Assembly: GCF_900450765.1 (NCBI RefSeq)
Contig: NZ_UGGU01000003.1
Span: 868,001-932,000 of the forward strand
DNA from: Fusobacterium necrogenes
Lineage (GTDB): Bacteria > Fusobacteriota > Fusobacteriia > Fusobacteriales > Fusobacteriaceae
Length of the DNA: 64,000 nucleotides
Reading direction: 5' to 3'
The position numbers were made by a program, and so were the translations under genes. Positions 8,632 to 17,335 of this stretch are shown here, piece after piece (within the stretch, counting starts at the first letter, position 1; every line of letters begins with the position of its first letter). Below the pieces are notes generated by a model that made no database searches, had not been told where the DNA came from, and was given only the letters and a program-made list of their open reading frames with translations.

Positions 8632-10983
8632 TTAATAATCTGGATTAACTACATACTCTGTTAATTCATTTACAAAATCTAATGTTTTGTTATTTTTATC
8701 ATTTACTGGATTAAATTCAACTATATCCACCGAAGTTACAAAATAATTTTTAAATAAAAATTTGAAAGTTTGAAATATTTCATCAGTAGTAAATCCATTT
8801 CTCACTGGAGTACTAACTCCTGGAGCCAATTCTGGATTTACAGAATCTACATCAAAACTGATATGTAAATTATCTACTTTTAAATACTCTTGTATTTCTT
8901 CTAATACTCTATCTAGGCCTTTTTGTAATACTTCATCATGATAAATTACCTTGACACCTAATTGATCTATCACTTCTCTTTCTTTAAAGTCTAAATCTCT
9001 AGCACCTAATATTACTACATTTTTACTATCAATTTTAGCTCCTTCGTAAAAACAATTTACCAAATCTCTATCTCCAGCACCTTGTAATAATGCAAGTGGC
9101 ATCCCATGAATGTTCCCAGATATAGTTGATTCATCAGTATTCATATCCCCATGGGCATCTATCCAAACTACTCCAATCTCTTTTTCTAATGATACTCCAG
9201 ATATACTTCCTAAAGCTATCGAGTGATCTCCACCAATTATTATTGGTCTATATCCGTCTCTAACCGCTTCATTTACAGAAACAGCAAGTTTTTCACAAGT
9301 ATTTAAAATAGTATTTTTATATTTTAAATTCCATTCGTTAAAATTTTCTTTTTGCTTTTCAATATTTATAACTTCTATTTCATCAAAGGTATCAGGGTAA
9401 TTTTCACATAGCACATCTATACCAAATTCAATTCCTGCTTTATTTGCTCCTAGATTCATTGGAACACCAAACATCTTACTTTTCATTTTTTCTGTATATA
9501 AATATACAGCATCTTCTTCTTCTATTACATTAATGGTTACTAGTTCCGGATCTTCCATTCCTTGGACATGAAGCTCTGCATCTCTTAGATCATTAATATA
9601 CTCTATAATTTCAGTAGAAATCCTTTCTCCAGGTGTTATTACAGGAATTCCTGGGGGATATGCCATTATCATTTCACCACAAATTTTTCCTTCACTTTCT
9701 GCGAATAATATCTTATTTTTTTCACTATAAAAAGCTTCTCTTGGTATTAATACCTGTTCTGGAATAGGAGGCATCTTTAAAAATTCTCTTTTTAATTTAT
9801 TCCCTTTAGCATAATATTTTTCGCTTATATCTTTTAAAGCATTAATAAGTTTATCAATACTTTCATCTGTGTCTCCGATAGTTACCAATCCTAAAACATT
9901 ATAAAAATCAGATAATTCCATTTGTATATTGTATTTTTCTGTCAATATACTCTCTAATTCTGCACCAGTAAGACCTAATTCTTTAGCTGTAACAGTTATT
10001 TTGGTCGGATCAAAAGCAAATACTCCTTCTTTTCCTACTATTTCTTCTCCAAAACAAAATATTCCTGGAATTCTGTTTACTTCCGTCCTAAAACGCCTTG
10101 CAAGTTTTATAGCTTTATCTAATAATTCAGTTCCTTCTGTTGCTATCTGCCTTCTAGCACAATCTAATGATGCCATTAAAGGATATGATGGAGATGTTGT
10201 GTGTAATAAGCTTAAAATTTGTTTTACTCTATTTATATCTACTCTATCAGAATTAACATGAAGTAATGACATCTGAGTCATAGCACCAATTATTTTATGT
10301 GTACTTTGCGTACATATATCCGCTCCAGCATCTACAGCAGAAATAGGTAAGTCATCATGAAAATGTAAATGTGGCCCATGAGCTTCATCAACTATCAAGG
10401 GTATATCATAACTATGAACTATATCAGCTATCTTTTTTATATCTGTAGCTATTCCATAATAAGTTGGATTAATTATTAGTACAGCTTTAATATCAGGATG
10501 TTGCTTCAACATATTTTCAACAGTTTGAGGTCTTACACCATGAGCTATCCCTAATTCTTCATCTACTTCTGGATTCATATATATTGGTTCTGAACCACTT
10601 AGTATAATTCCAGCAGATACTGATTTATGTACGTTTCTTGGTACCAATATTTTTTCGCCAGCTTTCACTACAGACATAATCATAGCTTGAATAGCTCCTG
10701 ATGTTCCATTTACTGCAAAAAAACTTTTTTTAACACCATATGCATCAGCCGCTAATTCCTGTGCTTCCTTTATACAACTTTTCGGTTGATGTAACCCATC
10801 TACCATCTTAAATATAGTAACATCAATTGAAAAAGGACCATTTCCCATAAAATCATAAAATTCTTTATCCACACCTTTCCCTCTTTTATGTCCTGGTACA
10901 TGAAATGGAAGTATGTCTCTTCCTACATATACATCCTTTAATATAGAGAATAGTGGAGTCTTATTTTGGTCTAGCTTTGACAT
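8632..10983 (-). CDS. Fusion protein: Orn/Lys/Arg decarboxylase domain + arginase domain
   Basis: A 783-aa two-enzyme polypeptide. Residues 1 to about 500 are a full PLP-dependent Orn/Lys/Arg decarboxylase: PFHVPGHKRG at 26-35, IVDEAHG at 197-203, PLP lysine Lys230 in STHKIIGAMTQ, and the C-terminal decarboxylase subdomain around 435-455. Residues about 503-783 are a complete ureohydrolase with all six Mn ligands: GGDHS (584-588), DAHGDMN (609-615) and SFDVD (709-713). SGNIHGMPLA after DAHGD is typical of RocF-type arginases rather than agmatinases. Likely route (inference): arginine to ornithine plus urea, then ornithine to putrescine; arginine decarboxylase activity is the alternative. I chose the ATG at 10983 because AAAGGAGG precedes it. 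Confidence 0.88.
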   Translation of the reverse strand: MSKLDQNKTPLFSILKDVYVGRDILPFHVPGHKRGKGVDKEFYDFMGNGPFSIDVTIFKMVDGLHQPKSCIKEAQELAADAYGVKKSFFAVNGTSGAIQAMIMSVVKAGEKILVPRNVHKSVSAGIILSGSEPIYMNPEVDEELGIAHGVRPQTVENMLKQHPDIKAVLIINPTYYGIATDIKKIADIVHSYDIPLIVDEAHGPHLHFHDDLPISAVDAGADICTQSTHKIIGAMTQMSLLHVNSDRVDINRVKQILSLLHTTSPSYPLMASLDCARRQIATEGTELLDKAIKLARRFRTEVNRIPGIFCFGEEIVGKEGVFAFDPTKITVTAKELGLTGAELESILTEKYNIQMELSDFYNVLGLVTIGDTDESIDKLINALKDISEKYYAKGNKLKREFLKMPPIPEQVLIPREAFYSEKNKILFAESEGKICGEMIMAYPPGIPVITPGERISTEIIEYINDLRDAELHVQGMEDPELVTINVIEEEDAVYLYTEKMKSKMFGVPMNLGANKAGIEFGIDVLCENYPDTFDEIEVINIEKQKENFNEWNLKYKNTILNTCEKLAVSVNEAVRDGYRPIIIGGDHSIALGSISGVSLEKEIGVVWIDAHGDMNTDESTISGNIHGMPLALLQGAGDRDLVNCFYEGAKIDSKNVVILGARDLDFKEREVIDQLGVKVIYHDEVLQKGLDRVLEEIQEYLKVDNLHISFDVDSVNPELAPGVSTPVRNGFTTDEIFQTFKFLFKNYFVTSVDIVEFNPVNDKNNKTLDFVNELTEYVVNPDY

Positions 10984-11101
10984 CTTACCTCCTTTGAACA
11001 TTGTTTTTTTTATCTAATTATCGTATAATTTTCTTATACTGATGTATTGTAAAGCTTTTTATTAAAATAGTCAATAATTTTTATTTTTTTAGGAGAAAAA
11101 T

Positions 11102-11692
11102 ATGAAAAAAATTTTATTAATAATTTCAGAAGGTACTGAATTACTTGAGATTGCGCCATTTACTGATATTTTTGGTTGGAATAACATAGTCGGAAAAAAG
11201 AACACTTTTTTGAAAACAGCAGGATTTCATCACATAATTTCCAATACTTGGAATCTCAAAATTATTCCAGAGATAAACTTAACAAATGAAAATTTTATTG
11301 TCAATGATTACGATGCTCTAATTATTCCGGGTGGATTTGGCTTCAAAGGTTTTTTTGAAGATATGAAACAAATAGAATTTCAAAATATAATTAAAGAATT
11401 TAATAAACAAAATAAGATTATTGTAGGTATTTGTACAGGAGTCATTCCATTGGGAGAAGCAGGGATATTAAAAAATCTCAAAGCTACAACATATCTTCAT
11501 GATAACAATAGATACTTCAATCAACTTCAAAAATATGGAGCTATAGCAGTTAGAGAAGAAATTGTAAAAGATAAAAATATTATTACCTGCTCTTCTCCTA
11601 AAAACGCTATCGAAGTAGCATTTTTATTACTTTCCCTTTTAACAAATAAGGAAAATATGAAAAAAGTAAAATATAATATGGGTTTTTTATAG
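11102..11692 (+). CDS. DJ-1/PfpI family protein
   Basis: A 196-aa member of the DJ-1/PfpI superfamily (chaperones, deglycases, amidases of glutamine-amidotransferase-like fold). The nucleophile elbow is VGICTGVIPLGEAG, with the reactive cysteine at about residue 115. The oxyanion-side block is ALIIPGGFGFKG. The family glutamate is plausible in LLEIAPFTD near the N-terminus. Ribosome binding site AGGAG lies upstream of the ATG. It is divergent from the decarboxylase-arginase gene and leads a run of plus-strand genes. Exact activity cannot be told from sequence. Confidence 0.85.
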   Translation: MKKILLIISEGTELLEIAPFTDIFGWNNIVGKKNTFLKTAGFHHIISNTWNLKIIPEINLTNENFIVNDYDALIIPGGFGFKGFFEDMKQIEFQNIIKEFNKQNKIIVGICTGVIPLGEAGILKNLKATTYLHDNNRYFNQLQKYGAIAVREEIVKDKNIITCSSPKNAIEVAFLLLSLLTNKENMKKVKYNMGFL

Positions 11693-11756
11693 ACAGAGAC
11701 AAAAATTTATGTTATTCTTTTAATATATACAATATATAAATTTAAGAGGTGAAATT

Positions 11757-12248
11757 ATGAAAGTCATAAAAAATAATGTGATAACTCTTGAGTTCAAAGT
11801 CTATGATAATGATACTGATGAACTTTTAGAAAATACAAAAGATGTAGGCCCTTTTTTCTATATACATGGAAAAGGCCAGTTTGTTCCTAAAGTTGAAAAA
11901 ATTTTAGAAGGAAAAGAAAAAGGATTTACTACTACAATTATGATCTCTCCTGAAGAGGGATATGGAAATTATAATGAAGAACTTATTGAAGAAATGAATA
12001 AATCTGATTTTATCGAGTTCGATGATATATATGAAGGTATGGAATTTATAGCTGATATGGATGACGGAACTGAACAACAATATGTTATTACCTCTATAAA
12101 TGATGATATAGTAATTGCTGATGGTAATCATCCTTTTGCTGGGAAAAATCTTAGATTTGAAGTTGAAGTTACAGGAATAAGAGAAGCTACTGTTAAAGAA
12201 TTGGAACATGGCCATGTTCATTTTCATGGTTTTGAAGGTGAGGAATAA
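11757..12248 (+). CDS. slyD: FKBP-type peptidyl-prolyl cis-trans isomerase, SlyD family
   Basis: A 163-aa prolyl isomerase and chaperone. The FKBP half is visible as FFYIHGKGQFVPKVEKIL, with the insert-in-flap domain inside about 70-120 (SPEEGYGNYNEELIEEM...). The C-terminal segment ends HGHVHFHGFEG, a short histidine-rich tail as in metal-binding SlyD proteins. SlyD assists proline-limited folding and nickel handling in bacteria that have been tested. Ribosome binding site AGAGGTG is visible. A terminator follows. Confidence 0.9.
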   Translation: MKVIKNNVITLEFKVYDNDTDELLENTKDVGPFFYIHGKGQFVPKVEKILEGKEKGFTTTIMISPEEGYGNYNEELIEEMNKSDFIEFDDIYEGMEFIADMDDGTEQQYVITSINDDIVIADGNHPFAGKNLRFEVEVTGIREATVKELEHGHVHFHGFEGEE

Positions 12249-12257
12249 TTATGAGGG

Positions 12258-12280
12258 GACTGGCTTGAGTCAGTCTTTTT
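12258..12280 (+). terminator. Intrinsic terminator after slyD
   Basis: GACTG...CAGTC hairpin followed by TTTTT, between slyD and rpiB. The short stem suggests partial read-through. Confidence 0.6.
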
Positions 12281-12311
12281 ATATAAAAATTATAAGAATT
12301 CAGGAGGTAAA

Positions 12312-12743
12312 ATGAAAATAGCTTTAGGTGCTGATCATGGTGGATTTGAATTAAAAGAAAAAATAAAAGTTCATTTATTTAAAAAGGGATATGAAATATT
12401 AGATTTAGGAACTAACTCAACTTCTTCTGTTGATTATCCAAGGTTTGGACATGCTGTAGGATATGCTGTCTCTAATAAAAATGTAGACTATGGAATAGTA
12501 ATATGTGGTACAGGTATTGGAATTTCTATTGCAGCTAATAAAATTCCTGGTGTAAGAGCAGCTCTTTGTACAAATACAACCATGGCAAGACTTACAAGAG
12601 AGCACAATGATGCTAATGTACTAGCATTAGGTGCTAGAATAATAGGAGATGTTCTTGCCTTTGAAATGGTTGATATTTTTCTTACAACTAATTTTGAAGG
12701 TGGAAGGCATTCTAGTAGAGTAAATTCTATTGAAACTATTTAA
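12312..12743 (+). CDS. rpiB: Ribose 5-phosphate isomerase B
   Basis: Interconverts ribose 5-phosphate and ribulose 5-phosphate in the pentose phosphate pathway. At 143 aa it has the normal length. Motifs are the N-terminal GADHGGFELKE, the catalytic region VDYGIVICGTGIGISIAANK with the active-site Cys, and TREHNDANVLALGAR. RpiB/LacAB family members can also act on allose 6-phosphate or galactose 6-phosphate. The isolated context without sugar-specific genes favours ribose 5-phosphate. Ribosome binding site AGGAGG; the HIT gene begins 13 bp after the stop. Confidence 0.92.
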   Translation: MKIALGADHGGFELKEKIKVHLFKKGYEILDLGTNSTSSVDYPRFGHAVGYAVSNKNVDYGIVICGTGIGISIAANKIPGVRAALCTNTTMARLTREHNDANVLALGARIIGDVLAFEMVDIFLTTNFEGGRHSSRVNSIETI

Positions 12744-12756
12744 AGGAGATGATTTT

Positions 12757-13101
12757 ATGGCAAGTATTTTTACAAAAATAATTAATAGAGAGATTCCAGC
12801 TGATATTGTATATGAAAATGATAAAGTAATAGCTTTTAAAGATATCAATCCAGCTGCTCCCATACATATATTAGTAGTACCTAAGAAAGAAATTCCCACT
12901 ATAAATGATATCAAACCTGAAGATAAGGACCTTCTATGGGAAATATATCTTTCTATTGCTCACATAACTAAAGAATTAGGAATTGCTGAAGAAGGCTATA
13001 GAATTATTAGTAATTGTAATAAATTTGGAGGACAAGAGATTTTTCACTTACATTTTCACATCCTAGGAGGTAAAATGTTAGGAGCTTTATTAAGTAAATA
13101 A
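12757..13101 (+). CDS. HIT family protein (Hint-like nucleotide hydrolase)
   Basis: A 114-aa histidine-triad protein starting MASIFTKIINREIPADIVYE. The catalytic histidine triad is HLHFHILGG near the C-terminus, preceded by the usual NCNKFGGQEIFH segment. Hint-type proteins hydrolyse nucleoside phosphoramidates such as AMP-NH2. I start it at the internal ATG 12757 because AAAGGAG precedes it and the protein then begins at the usual family position; a longer frame would overlap rpiB. Cotranscribed with rpiB. Confidence 0.9.
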   Translation: MASIFTKIINREIPADIVYENDKVIAFKDINPAAPIHILVVPKKEIPTINDIKPEDKDLLWEIYLSIAHITKELGIAEEGYRIISNCNKFGGQEIFHLHFHILGGKMLGALLSK

Positions 13102-13108
13102 TTTTTTC

Positions 13109-13136
13109 TTGCAAATTTTTTTAGAAGGTGTATAAT
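13109..13136 (+). promoter_or_regulatory. Sigma-70-type promoter for the small coiled-coil gene
   Basis: TTGCAA at 13109-13114, a 16-bp spacer, and TATAAT at 13131-13136, about 68 bp before the start codon of the 90-aa protein. It suggests that small gene is expressed on its own. Confidence 0.6.
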
Positions 13137-13203
13137 GTACTAGAAGGTAAATACTTTAATTAAGAAAGGGAAAATTATTATTTTATTTATGAGGAGGATT
13201 ACT

Positions 13204-13476
13204 ATGGGAATCGTAAAAAATCTAAGATATATCAATGAGGAATATGAGACTGAAGTAACTAGGTTGGAAAGACTAAATAACTTCATCGCAAGTGAAGAGT
13301 TCAAAACTGGTACTGATGAAGAACAAAAAAAGTTACTTTTAGAAAAACAAGCTGTTTTAAAAAAATACGTTTCTATTATAGCTGAGCAAATTAAATATGA
13401 TACGAAAAAAGTTCAAGCTGCTGAACATGAAGTAGAGAATTATGAAGATATTGAAGGAAAATATTTTAATAAATAA
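13204..13476 (+). CDS. Small helical protein, resembles phage-type crAss001_48-related family
   Basis: A 90-aa, highly charged, mostly helical protein with no signal peptide or membrane segment. The ATG at 13204 has a strong GAGGAGG upstream; a start five codons earlier lacks one. The pattern RLERLNNFIASEEFKTGTDE followed by EQKKLLLEKQAVLKKYVSII resembles small phage-associated proteins annotated as crAss001_48-related, from memory and unverified. It could equally be a general cytoplasmic coiled-coil protein. It has its own promoter and a strong terminator, so it appears to be an independent gene. Confidence 0.6.
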   Translation: MGIVKNLRYINEEYETEVTRLERLNNFIASEEFKTGTDEEQKKLLLEKQAVLKKYVSIIAEQIKYDTKKVQAAEHEVENYEDIEGKYFNK

Positions 13477-13530
13477 TTTCAAAATAAAATTGAAATATTT
13501 TATATATTTATATTTTAATTAACAATTTTT

Positions 13531-13565
13531 AAGACTGGAAGTATTAAAAACATCCAGTCTTTTGT
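13531..13565 (+). terminator. Intrinsic terminator
   Basis: AAGACTGGA pairs with TCCAGTCTT (13553-13561), followed by a T-rich stretch. It ends the small coiled-coil gene and faces the convergent aminotransferase. Confidence 0.8.
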
Positions 13566-13581
13566 CATTTTTCTAGAATAA

Positions 13582-14841
13582 CTACTCGGATAAACTTATA
13601 ACTTCATCATATATAACTTTTATTCTCTTAGCAAGCCCTTTTATTCTTTCTTTAGTTATACTACATACTGCTATCCTTATTCCCTCATCTAATATAACTG
13701 TATATATATGATTTTTCTCCAATAACTCCTCTACCTTTGGAGTATATTTACCAGTTGGGATAGTTAAGAAGAATCCACTTACATATGGCAATATATCTAG
13801 TCCGCACTCTTTAGCTTCACTTATAAATATATCTGCTCTCTCTTTAATAAGATTTCTATAAAACTCTCTCTCTTTTTCTAATCTAAAACTTTTTTCTTCG
13901 TCTAAAATAATCTCGCTAAACATTTTCATTCCACCTCTTGAGATATTGGACCAAGTAGAACGGCATGAAAAAGAGTTAGCTTCATAAAACTCTTTTACTA
14001 CACTTTCTGATGTTGATAGAGCAATTTGGGCTCCCACTCTCATTCCATAACTTGTTAGAGCCTTTGATAAACTAAATGTAAATATTGTAAGTACTTTTTC
14101 TGGAAGATTTTTAAAAGTTTCTAAATACTCTCTTCTCTCCTCAAAACTTCTATCATCAAAATCAATATAAGCCACATCAAGAATAAGTATAATATTAGCC
14201 TCTTCAGAAGCAGAGATTAAAATTTTTCTAATCTCTTTCCACTCCTCTATTGTCAATCTATACCCAGTAGGATTTTGGCAAGGGTCATTGATAATTATTA
14301 CCACGTTATCCTGTTTCTTAGCTAATTTTTCTACTCTTTCTTTAAAATCAACTAAATCAAATCTATTCTCTTCATTAAATAGAGTATAGAAATCACAATC
14401 TCCATTTTTCTCCTTAGCCATTAAAATATATGGACTCCACAACCATTTAGGAAGTAACAGTGTATCTCCATGACCTAAATAATTTTTTATACTATTACTG
14501 ATAGCTCCAGTTCCTCCAGGAGTAGCAAGTACCTCTACATAGTGTCCTTTTAAAAACTCTTTATAGTCTCTACCAAATAGAGAGATTTTTACACTCTCCT
14601 TATACTCAGGTGCTCCTGTAAAAGCAGAAGCATATCCAGCTATCTCTTCTGGTGGTAACTCTTTATACACCTTCATAGCTGTATCTAATACTACCAATTT
14701 ACCAGTTTCATCATAGAGTGAACCAATAGTAGCATTAACTACTTTCTCCTCTCCTAATTCTGCCATAGCATCCTTAGCCTTTTTAGCCACACTAAATACC
14801 TTATCTACTAATTTTCTCTCTCCCAAGTCTTTTGCTATCAT
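13582..14841 (-). CDS. Class I/II pyridoxal-phosphate aminotransferase
   Basis: A 419-aa fold-type I aminotransferase. Visible signatures are the PLP phosphate loop TPGGTGAISNSI, the substrate-binding NDPCQNPTGY, the Asp block LILDVAYIDFDD, the Schiff-base lysine in TFSLSKALTSYGMRVG, and the C-terminal carboxylate-binding Arg in GIRIAVCSI. The sequence resembles clostridial aromatic or aspartate-type aminotransferases, but substrate specificity cannot be read off. It begins 12 bp after the upstream lipoprotein gene on the same strand and ends near a convergent terminator. Confidence 0.88.
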   Translation of the reverse strand: MIAKDLGERKLVDKVFSVAKKAKDAMAELGEEKVVNATIGSLYDETGKLVVLDTAMKVYKELPPEEIAGYASAFTGAPEYKESVKISLFGRDYKEFLKGHYVEVLATPGGTGAISNSIKNYLGHGDTLLLPKWLWSPYILMAKEKNGDCDFYTLFNEENRFDLVDFKERVEKLAKKQDNVVIIINDPCQNPTGYRLTIEEWKEIRKILISASEEANIILILDVAYIDFDDRSFEERREYLETFKNLPEKVLTIFTFSLSKALTSYGMRVGAQIALSTSESVVKEFYEANSFSCRSTWSNISRGGMKMFSEIILDEEKSFRLEKEREFYRNLIKERADIFISEAKECGLDILPYVSGFFLTIPTGKYTPKVEELLEKNHIYTVILDEGIRIAVCSITKERIKGLAKRIKVIYDEVISLSE

Positions 14842-14853
14842 TTTTCTTCCTCC

Positions 14854-16017
14854 TTACCAATCTATTATTCTATTAAAATCTAATTTTTTTAATACACTAT
14901 CTAATTCCTCATTTCCTAATGAAAGTACTTTTTCTCTTAGTTCCTCTCTACTCATTACAGGCTTTTCAAACTCACTTACAGGAAATCTAAATGGTCTACC
15001 ATATGCAAAAGGGTGTAATGGATAGTACTCTACCCACACAGCACTATCTTCATAGAAAATCTTTTTACTGTCCGACGAGATAGGAGTTCCATTTTTTTCT
15101 GCTAGATTATATTTCAATTGATACTCCATAGAAGTAGTTTTTATATGTTTAAAATATCTATAAAATACTTCTACCTCTACCTCTTTTTCTACTGGTACCC
15201 ATCTCTCCACTTCCACTGCTTTTCCATCTACTATTTTAGTTTCTACTACTCTCTCCATTACTGTTTTTTTTACTCTTTCTATATAACTATCTATTCCACT
15301 ATGGGTTACCACCTTAGGTGGAAAGTAATTTAACTTAGAAACATTTATGTCAAATTTTAGATTATAATTTTTATTAGTTCCTGAGGAGAAGAGAGGATAT
15401 TTTACTAAATTAGAATTTAAGCTCTCTTTTAATCTAGTTCTAAAACTATTATTCTCCCCTTTAAAATTTATTAGAAATTTTCCTAAAGCAAGTTTTCTAC
15501 TGCTTATATATTTATCATCTATATCTTTTCTCTGCTGTAAGTCATATATTTTAGCTTGTGAAAAAAATCCATAAGCTCTTAATTTCTCCTCATAAGTTTC
15601 CGTTCTCACTCCATTACCTATTGTAAAAAAACTTTGTGCTAACTCTTTTTTTATATCTAATCTCTCCTCTTGAGGTGGTATGATAATTGCAATAGAGTTT
15701 TTACTTGTTGTTGGTAATTTATAATAGATATCCTGTACTCTCAATAGATTAAGAAGTGCCTTTGTATAACCAATGATATCTCTTCCACGAGATATATCCA
15801 ACTCATCATAGTATTTTTTCTCTGCATTGGGATATATTATTTCAAAGGCATCTAAAGCTCTTCTGTCCTCATTATTTTCTTTTAAAATACTCAGTAGTTC
15901 ATTCAATGAAGTTACATAATTTCCACTATCAGCTTCTTTTATAGCATTCCTCACTTGAAAATAAGAGCAACTACATAAAAATAGTGATAATATTATTAGA
16001 ATAATTTTTCTTTTCAT
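14854..16017 (-). CDS. Predicted lipoprotein, function unknown
   Basis: A 387-aa protein starting MKRKIILIILSLFLCSCSYF. The start at 16017 has GGAGGA upstream and gives a lipoprotein signal peptide with lipobox LCSC; a longer frame would put ten residues ahead of it. After the lipid anchor comes a helical segment resembling a short TPR-like region (about 20-130), then a beta-rich region with a repeated VEVERWVPVEKEVEVEVFYR-type strand pattern (about 250-290). I do not recognise the family. It is cotranscribed with the aminotransferase downstream, with no obvious shared function. Confidence 0.75.
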   Translation of the reverse strand: MKRKIILIILSLFLCSCSYFQVRNAIKEADSGNYVTSLNELLSILKENNEDRRALDAFEIIYPNAEKKYYDELDISRGRDIIGYTKALLNLLRVQDIYYKLPTTSKNSIAIIIPPQEERLDIKKELAQSFFTIGNGVRTETYEEKLRAYGFFSQAKIYDLQQRKDIDDKYISSRKLALGKFLINFKGENNSFRTRLKESLNSNLVKYPLFSSGTNKNYNLKFDINVSKLNYFPPKVVTHSGIDSYIERVKKTVMERVVETKIVDGKAVEVERWVPVEKEVEVEVFYRYFKHIKTTSMEYQLKYNLAEKNGTPISSDSKKIFYEDSAVWVEYYPLHPFAYGRPFRFPVSEFEKPVMSREELREKVLSLGNEELDSVLKKLDFNRIIDW

Positions 16018-16073
16018 ATATTCCTCCAATATTTTACATAAAAACATTATACCATTTTTTTCAAAAAATAAAA

Positions 16074-16829
16074 CTATTTTTTTATCTTTTTTTCTTGAAT
16101 TTTTTTTATTGACTTTAATTTTACTTTTAATGGAATAAATTTGTCAATAAAATATAAAATTTTATTAATTTTTCCTGGAATTATAATCTTCTTTTTTCTC
16201 TCTACTCCCTTCCATAATTCTACTGCCACCTCTTCTGGAGTAGTTACATAGATTTTTTCAAATTTTGACAGTTCCCTGTCCATTCCTTTAAATTTTGTTT
16301 TAGTCGGACCAGGAGTTAAAAGATATATCTCTACACCTTTTTCTCTTCCCTCTTCATAAAGAGACAGAGTGAGAGAGTTTACATAAGCCTTTGTTCCATA
16401 ATATATACTCATAAGAGGACCTCCCTCTTGAAAACCTGCAGTAGATGAGATATTTATTATTTTTCCACTGCCCCTCTCTACCATTTTTTTATAAAAATGA
16501 TGAGTAATTTTAGTTAGAGCAACACTATTTATCTCTATAAGCTTTTTTATTTTATCATACTCCATATTTTCAAAATAATCTATCTCTCCTATCCCAGCTC
16601 CATTTATAACTACATCTATCTTTTCATCTTTTATATCTTCTAAAAATTTATCTATCTCCACTTCATCTTTTATATTTATAGAATAGGATTTAACTTGATA
16701 ATTTTCCTCCAATCTTTTTAATATCTTTCTATCTCTACCTAAAGCAATAACTTCATAACTATTTTTTCTAAAGATTTTTATAATCTCCTCTCCCATTCCT
16801 CCAGTAGCACCTGTAATTAAAAGTTTCAT
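16074..16829 (-). CDS. Short-chain dehydrogenase/reductase (SDR)
   Basis: A 251-aa classical SDR. It has the glycine-rich cofactor motif TGATGGMGEE at the N-terminus, NGAGIG at about 86-91, catalytic Ser in INISSTAGF, and the YYGTK active-site Tyr/Lys pair. The C-terminus (about 215-251) is hydrophobic then strongly basic, which suggests peripheral membrane contact. Substrate is unknown. Ribosome binding site AGGAGGAAG is strong. A terminator hairpin separates it from the RlpA gene upstream. Confidence 0.85.
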   Translation of the reverse strand: MKLLITGATGGMGEEIIKIFRKNSYEVIALGRDRKILKRLEENYQVKSYSINIKDEVEIDKFLEDIKDEKIDVVINGAGIGEIDYFENMEYDKIKKLIEINSVALTKITHHFYKKMVERGSGKIINISSTAGFQEGGPLMSIYYGTKAYVNSLTLSLYEEGREKGVEIYLLTPGPTKTKFKGMDRELSKFEKIYVTTPEEVAVELWKGVERKKKIIIPGKINKILYFIDKFIPLKVKLKSIKKIQEKKIKK

Positions 16830-16854
16830 TTCTTCCTCCTTAATTTAGTAAATA

Positions 16855-16907
16855 AAAAATTCAAGAATAACTTTTTTCTTTTCACTCTTCGTTATTCTTG
16901 AATTTTT
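16855..16907. terminator. Strong terminator after the RlpA-like gene
   Basis: A 17-bp inverted repeat, AAAAATTCAAGAATAAC at 16855-16871 with its complement at 16891-16907 and a 19-nt loop. It begins 2 bp past the RlpA-like stop codon and is followed by A/T tracts on both strands. Confidence 0.85.
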
Positions 16908-16908
16908 A

Positions 16909-17325
16909 TTAAATTCCCTTGATATATTTTTTATACTCTGAAGAGGTAAATCTAGGACTTCCATGCTTATATTTAAAAGTATTTTTATCACTTACTTTTT
17001 CTACCTTTACATCAATAAGCCCATGACCAGTAGAAGCTATCTTATTAAAAGCAACTCTACTTAAATCTATCTTTCTCCCATATTTTTCAAATCCACCTCT
17101 ATCTGTAACTACAACAAGTACAGATTTTTCATTTTCTTTATTAGTTACTTTTAATACAGTTCCAAAAGGATACTCATTAGAAGCACAAGTCAACTGATTA
17201 GGATCATAAACATAACCACTTGCTGTTAATTTCCCAGCAAAACCTTTTCCATACCAGCTAGCTGTTCCAGTAGATGTACAAGCTGTTACAAAAATTAAAA
17301 CTACTACTACTAGAAAATATCTCAT
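16909..17325 (-). CDS. RlpA-like lipoprotein (double-psi beta-barrel septal ring protein)
   Basis: A 138-aa lipoprotein with signal peptide and lipobox VTAC, followed directly by a double-psi beta-barrel: GTASWYGKGFAGKLTASG, then PFGTVLKVTN and VVVTDRGGF with the Asp expected in the RlpA catalytic groove. RlpA proteins are septal lytic transglycosylases acting on denuded peptidoglycan in proteobacteria. There is no SPOR domain here, so septal targeting is not guaranteed. It is the last gene of a carbonic anhydrase-DUF368-RlpA run on the minus strand. Confidence 0.85.
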   Translation of the reverse strand: MRYFLVVVVLIFVTACTSTGTASWYGKGFAGKLTASGYVYDPNQLTCASNEYPFGTVLKVTNKENEKSVLVVVTDRGGFEKYGRKIDLSRVAFNKIASTGHGLIDVKVEKVSDKNTFKYKHGSPRFTSSEYKKYIKGI

Positions 17326-17335
17326 CTTTTCTCCT

